NCBI GenBank assembly: GCA_002887195.1
Contig: PJAB01000267.1
Location: 1 to 31,503, forward strand
Direction of reading: 5' to 3'
From: Chrysochromulina parva
Taxonomy: Eukaryota; Haptophyta; Prymnesiales; Chrysochromulinaceae
DNA length: 31,503 nucleotides
Both the position numbers and the translations under genes were made by a program. Numbering within the stretch: position 1 is the first letter of the stretch; the number at the start of each line of letters is the position of its first letter. Under the pieces are notes generated by a model, which was not told where the DNA came from, ran no database searches, and saw nothing but the letters and a program-made list of their open reading frames with translations. Of this stretch, positions 27,545-31,503 are shown in pieces.

Positions 27545-28684
27545 ATGGCGTCCACAAAGCCCACGCAGCAAACATCCATCATGCAGGACGGTCTGATATG
27601 GGCGGGCCTGTCGATCTTCTGGCTCACGACGTATGCCATCGTGTGTGCCGTCAACGGCAAGATGCCCGCGGTCACCGACCGCGAAATTCCCTCGTCTCTC
27701 TTCTCTATTGGCGGCGTCTTCTCAATGGACCGGCCGGTCCTCGAGGTCGTGTGGCGCACCACGTGCGCAGCCCTCTTCGGCATCGCCGCGCTCGGCATTT
27801 GCGACCTCTGCTACGCGCGCTACACGAAGGCGCGCTGGTTTGCGCTGCACGTCATCGCAAACGCCTGGATCGCAGTGTTGAGCTTGCCAGACTTGTATCT
27901 CATCTTGACCGACCCGGTGCACACGCTCTCGCAGCGCGTGACGCCCAACCACTGGCCGACGTCGCTCGTCTTCTCCGTCCACGTGTACCACATGGCCTTC
28001 TTCCGGAACCTGGACTGGGTTGACTGGCTGCACCACATCCTGATGGTCGTCATCGGAGCGCCTCTGCTCATCACGGGCGAGCTCGGTCCGCTGATGAACT
28101 TCAATCACTTCTTCATGTGCGGCGTGCCCGGCGGGATCGACTACGCGATGCTCTTTGCCGTCAAGCACGGCTGGATGAAGCCCTTGTCCGAGAAAGGCTA
28201 CAACGCGGCGATCAACGTTTGGATCCGAGAGCCAGCACTGGTGGCTGTCGCCACGCTCGGCTTCATGCAGCTCCACCTGCAGCCGGCGAAGCTCTTCACG
28301 TGGATCACGGCGGTCCGTGTGTTCCTGATGGCGCTCTGCTGCTGGAACGGCCTCTTCTTCATGGAGCGCGTCGTGGGCAACTACCACGTGAACGCGTACA
28401 AGGATAAGGTCGCGGCGCGTGAGAAGGAGTCTCATTCGCAGATTGCCAAGGGGGGTGCGCCGAAGGCGCTGCCGCCCTCGCCCGACGCGTACGAGACGGA
28501 GGAGCACATCGCGGTCGGGCTGCCCGGGCTGGGCATGCGCGTCAACGTGTCCAAGCAGGATCTCACCGAGATTAACGCACAGTCGGCCGCCGAGCACACG
28601 CGGGCGCCTCGCGACGAGGCCTACCCCGCGAGCGCCGACAACGGCAAGCAGCACTACCAATGGGGCAAGCAGCACTACCAATGA
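27545..28684 (+). CDS. Multi-pass membrane protein, TLC-domain-like
   Basis: The 379-aa product from ATG at 27545 has about seven hydrophobic helices between residues 15 and 285, then a soluble tail. The central part VYHMAFFRNLDWVDWLHHILM followed by TGELGPLMNFNHFFMCGVPGGIDY resembles the TLC (TRAM/LAG1/CLN8) pattern, with an early His and a D..HH core. TLC proteins are ER or plasma-membrane proteins linked to ceramide synthesis or lipid handling; this one lacks clear evidence for ceramide synthase activity and is closer to the TMEM56-like group by eye. The C-terminus has a seven-residue duplication (GKQHYQWGKQHYQ). The assignment is moderate. Confidence 0.7.
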   Translation: MASTKPTQQTSIMQDGLIWAGLSIFWLTTYAIVCAVNGKMPAVTDREIPSSLFSIGGVFSMDRPVLEVVWRTTCAALFGIAALGICDLCYARYTKARWFALHVIANAWIAVLSLPDLYLILTDPVHTLSQRVTPNHWPTSLVFSVHVYHMAFFRNLDWVDWLHHILMVVIGAPLLITGELGPLMNFNHFFMCGVPGGIDYAMLFAVKHGWMKPLSEKGYNAAINVWIREPALVAVATLGFMQLHLQPAKLFTWITAVRVFLMALCCWNGLFFMERVVGNYHVNAYKDKVAAREKESHSQIAKGGAPKALPPSPDAYETEEHIAVGLPGLGMRVNVSKQDLTEINAQSAAEHTRAPRDEAYPASADNGKQHYQWGKQHYQ

Positions 28685-29539
28685 GCTCTTGATGACCGCG
28701 GGTGGCGCCGCGCGGGTGGCACCACAGGGGGGCTGCCCCTGCGCAGCACGAGGCCGGGGCCGCGAGCCTCAGAGTCAACCCCGCCATGCGGAGATAGCGA
28801 GCCTCGCGTCTCGACACCCGAGATTGCTCGCCGTGCTGTGGCATGTCTCGGACCACGTCGGCGGCAAAGGATCGGTGGGACTGTGGGTTCAAGATCTGGG
28901 TACTACGGGCATTGATTGTGAGTGACGACTATGTCTGCGAAACGGCGGGCCGGGTATAGTGCGGCGGCCCACATTTTCGTGTTCTCCGTGTCGAGAGCGT
29001 GTGCGCAAGTGGTGTCCGATCCATACGGAGCATCGTCCGTCCATCGAGAGTGAATAGTGTTTGTGTGACCGCGGTTAGCATCACCGCACAGCTGCTTAAA
29101 GGAACACTCCCCTGCCCGAAACCAACTCCCATGCGGAAAACGACACGAAAAAACTCAAAAATGAAAAAACTCCGAAATGCGAAAAACTCTAAAAACTCTC
29201 CGCCTCGGCGTCTCGTTGCAGGGCACCACCTTTCCAAAAAACCCCAAAAATTAATTCTGCGGATTCGGACCGGTCCGAATCCCTGCAGGAACGACGTCGC
29301 GTTCGTTTCCGGAAATCGGACTCTTCCTTTAATTGTATATATTGCGGTACCGTGACCAATCGACCAATCGTGCCTCGATCACCGTTCACCCGATCTGCCG
29401 GCATCTGCGCGATCTCGATCAAACGTGGACCCGAGTCCGAACCGAGAAAACAGTTTCGAGTTTGCGTGGCTGCCAGAATGTGAGTCGTTGCGGCACAGCG
29501 GCATGTGTTACTCTTACTTTTGTCATGTGCTCATGTCAG
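28685..29539. other. Convergent intergenic region
   Basis: This lies between the TLC-like gene (plus) and the ubiquitin fusion (minus). Positions 29120-29260 are rich in A-runs (AAAAACTC, CCAAAAAACCCCAAAAATTAATT), unlike the flanks. No gene, RNA or clear repeat could be supported. Confidence 0.4.
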
Positions 29540-30568
29540 TCAAGTCTTGGCCCTCTTGGCTGGGCGGTGCCTGATCTCCACCACCAACTGGTCGCCATCC
29601 TTGAGGTCGGCCACAGCGGCGTCACTGCTAATCGAGATGGACCGCCCCTGCAGCTGCAGAGTGAAAATCACCGCCACGGTGCCTGGGCTCCCAGAGGTCC
29701 CGGAACTCGTGCCTGGGCCCGCTTGGAAGCATTTGGCAGTCAGCGCCGCCAGGCTGCCCTCCTGGGCAGCGTCGAAGCCTTGCAACAGCATGTCGACATC
29801 GCCAGTGAGTTTGATGCTGACGAGCTCTCGCTCCTCTGTTTTGAAGGGAAAAGTATACTCGGCCAAGAAGTCGCGAGGTCGCGACCGTCCAACCTTGCGA
29901 GGGGCAAAGGGTGGGCAGGTGATACGGACCATGTAGGAAGCGCCGTACTTCCAGGGCAGTAGGGGGATGAAAGAGGCCGTCCGGGAGATACCGACGTACT
30001 CGAATTTGCCCTTGACTGGCAGGGATATGTAGTCTTTTTCTTCGTCCTCCTCGTCTTTGTCGTCGTTATCATCGTCGTCGTCGTCGTCGTCACTGTCGTC
30101 GCCAGCATCTCTAGTTAGGTAGACCTGAATATTTTCAATGCACGGTATTCGCAGTCCGAAACCGACGGCGTCATCGACGAGCTGCACGACGATATCTTTG
30201 CTGCCGATGCTGAGGCAGGACAAGTCGGGATCCAAGTCCAGGACATCCCTCTCTGAGTAGAAGGAAACGTCGACATAATCCTCTAACAGATAGGGTTCGG
30301 GGACGGGGACGGGGGGGCCTCCACGCAAACGCAGGTTCACCAGGTGGAGCGTACTCTCGCGCTGGATGTTGTAAGCGGCCAGGGTGTGGCCGTCCTCGAG
30401 CTGCTTGCCCGCGAAGATGAGGCGCTGCATGTCGGGCGGGATGCCCTCCCTGTCCTGGATCTTGGCCCTGACGCTGTCGATCGAGTCGTCGAGCTTTACC
30501 TCAAGGGTGATGGTCTTGCCAGTCAGGGTCTTGACGAAGATCTGGTAGTTACCAACGGGGCTGGACAT
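29540..30568 (-). CDS. Ubiquitin-domain fusion protein
   Basis: From ATG at 30568 the product is 342 aa. Residues 8-84 are a full ubiquitin fold: [34 protein letters not shown], and [11 protein letters not shown]. Compared with canonical ubiquitin, K6, K11, K29 and K48 equivalents are kept, but K27, K33 and K63 equivalents are Arg, and one Asn is inserted before LRLRGG. The first residue of ubiquitin is replaced by an extension MSSPVGNY. The GG is followed by PPVPVPEP, so cleavage by deubiquitinases may be poor. The extension (about 85-342) is not ribosomal protein eL40 or eS31. It has an acidic run (154-180), beta-rich segments, and ends [20 protein letters not shown] with a basic KRAKT tail. 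The role of the extension is unknown. Confidence 0.85.
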   Translation of the reverse strand: MSSPVGNYQIFVKTLTGKTITLEVKLDDSIDSVRAKIQDREGIPPDMQRLIFAGKQLEDGHTLAAYNIQRESTLHLVNLRLRGGPPVPVPEPYLLEDYVDVSFYSERDVLDLDPDLSCLSIGSKDIVVQLVDDAVGFGLRIPCIENIQVYLTRDAGDDSDDDDDDDDNDDKDEEDEEKDYISLPVKGKFEYVGISRTASFIPLLPWKYGASYMVRITCPPFAPRKVGRSRPRDFLAEYTFPFKTEERELVSIKLTGDVDMLLQGFDAAQEGSLAALTAKCFQAGPGTSSGTSGSPGTVAVIFTLQLQGRSISISSDAAVADLKDGDQLVVEIRHRPAKRAKT

Positions 30569-30760
30569 GTGTCTTGAGATCTGTATAGGATTCCTACCCC
30601 CGCTACGAACGCGGTGTGAACTCCTTGGGTGTGAGTTGGTGGGTTGGGATGGTTGTGAGGTTCGTCTGTGTGCCCGTGTGTCCCGTGTGTGCCCGTGTGT
30701 CCCGTGTGTCCCGTGTGTGTCCCGGTCTCCCCGGTGTTTTTGTTCCGGAAATAGACTCAT

Positions 30761-30820
30761 GTTCACAGGCGAGCATCTTTTGGCTGAGTGGTTCACAGGC
30801 GAGCATCTTTTGGCTGAGTG
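30761..30820 (+). repeat. Perfect 30-base tandem duplication
   Basis: Units 30761-30790 and 30791-30820 are identical and begin GTTCACAGGCGAGCATC. They lie about 200 bases upstream of the ubiquitin-fusion ATG, in its 5' untranslated or promoter region. Confidence 0.95.
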
Positions 30821-31161
30821 GACGCACCCGCTCCATGAGGGGTCAATCGGCCGTCGCCACTATAGAAGCTCGCCGAAAACGCCGGCTCGACGAATATCAT
30901 ATATAAATCATATATGGATAATGGGCGTGGAGGCAGCTGGACGAGCACCGAGCATCCGAGGTATAAGAGCTTAAGAGGTATCGTTTGACGTTTCGTCTGA
31001 TAAACGGTCCAACTATCCGAATAGTAAAGTTCAACGGAACCGTGCACAGATGGCAGAACTTACCGAGAACTCGTCGCGGACAAAGCGGTATCCGGCGCGC
31101 ACCGGCACCGCGCCGCACGCGGGCGGCGCGCTCGGCGGGGAGGGGGACCGAAAATTATACA

Positions 31162-31181
31162 TTTAATACCGAGGTATTAAA
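31162..31181. repeat. AT-rich inverted repeat
   Basis: Arms TTTAATACC (31162-31170) and GGTATTAAA (31173-31181) with a two-base spacer form a perfect near-palindrome in an AT-rich patch surrounded by GC-rich DNA. Confidence 0.85.
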
Positions 31182-31335
31182 TATTAAGGTCCCTAGCTCG
31201 CGCCACGCCTGAGCCCTGACATCACGATCACCGCCGCCGGCGCCGCTGAGCGGCGGGAGGAAGGCGAAGCGCGCCGCTGCCTGTTGGCGCGAGCACATGC
31301 GCCTGAGAGCCGACGCCTTGCTCCGACCCCCTCCT

Positions 31336-31503
31336 CTAGGCATTCAGATCGGAGATCGCCGCTCTCACGCGATCGCCGGTGACGGCGATGCGCATGTCAC
31401 CGAGATACAAAGCGGGAGAAGCGGCGGCCTCCTCCGGCGGAGGCGTGGGCGGTCTGAAGGCGATGCGCATGTCGCCGAGATACAAAGCGGGAGAAGCGGC
31501 GGC
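31336..31503 (-). CDS. C-terminal end of a gene leaving the right edge, with 25-residue repeats
   Basis: The minus strand is open from the window edge to a TAG at 31336-31338 (55 codons plus stop). A 45-base segment (31459-31503) recurs at 31384-31428 with one mismatch, a period of 75 bases or 25 codons, both encoding ASPALYLGDMRIA. The in-frame period and the near-silent difference favour coding sequence. The last residues are TGDRVRAAISDLNA. The family is not recognised. The rest of the gene lies outside the window. Confidence 0.5.
   Translation of the reverse strand, partial: AAASPALYLGDMRIAFRPPTPPPEEAAASPALYLGDMRIAVTGDRVRAAISDLNA

Larger units (their letters stand above)
30569..31335. 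other. Upstream region of the ubiquitin fusion gene, repeat-rich
   Basis: This holds a GTGTGTCCC/GTGTGCCC microsatellite-like stretch (about 30667-30725), two perfect 30-base copies (30761-30820), an AT-rich ATATCATATATAAATCATATATGG segment near 30893-30916 that could supply a TATA box, and a 9-base-arm inverted repeat at 31162-31181. No coding sequence is supported. Confidence 0.45.

Noticed and set aside
27722..28681. Minus-strand 319-aa frame opposite the TLC-like gene
   Set aside because: Same reason: the plus strand has coherent hydrophobic helices and a D..HH core, while the minus product is Arg/Val/Asp-rich with no domain.

Overview
This window looks like nuclear DNA from a microalga, most likely a haptophyte or a related secondary-plastid protist. 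The grounds are inference: high GC, compact gene spacing, short GT-AG introns of about 70 to 150 bases that can be read from frame and domain continuity, eukaryotic domain families (homeodomain, ubiquitin, IQ, EF-hand, ankyrin, fringe-like glycosyltransferase), and plastid-type proteins (a DUF1499 protein and a CRM/YhbY protein) with N-terminal hydrophobic leaders. No bacterial operons, tRNAs, rRNAs or CRISPR arrays were seen.

Layout from left to right: an edge fragment and an exon of unknown function (1-1.4 kb, minus); an IQ-repeat plus PDZ scaffold gene joined across a 92-base intron (1.8-4.8 kb, minus); a Cys-rich PAN/Apple-like type II membrane protein whose 3' end is copied into a five-unit tandem array (5.2-6.5 kb, minus); a divergent single-pass membrane protein (6.7-7.9 kb, plus); a DUF1499 protein (8.4-9.1 kb, plus); a four-exon fringe-like glycosyltransferase (9.6-12.2 kb, minus); a protein with repeated VFGRD motifs (12.3-13.4 kb, minus); a large voltage-sensor/class III nucleotidyl cyclase fusion (13.6-16.5 kb, plus); a two-exon ankyrin protein (16.8-17.6 kb, plus); an SLC22-like transporter (18.0-19.9 kb, minus); a four-EF-hand protein (20.0-22.3 kb, minus); a CRM/YhbY protein (22.6-23.2 kb, minus) divergent from a homeodomain protein (23.5-24.7 kb, plus); an MFS transporter (25.6-27.3 kb, minus) divergent from a TLC-like membrane protein (27.5-28.7 kb, plus); a ubiquitin-domain fusion (29.5-30.6 kb, minus); and the C-terminal end of a gene leaving the right edge.

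Two themes stand out. First, the 13.6-16.5 kb gene joins a voltage-sensor module with a textbook S4 helix to a class III cyclase, which suggests cyclic-nucleotide synthesis gated by membrane potential. The same window also encodes putative calcium/calmodulin-linked proteins (IQ-PDZ, EF-hand), but a shared pathway is only speculation. Second, several introns carry a direct duplication of the sequence around their own splice sites, with an offset exactly equal to intron length (84, 130 and 149 bases). This looks like recent intron birth by local tandem duplication, and the 3' array of the PAN-like gene may be a related event.

All intron positions are read by eye from splice motifs, phase and protein continuity, with no transcript support.
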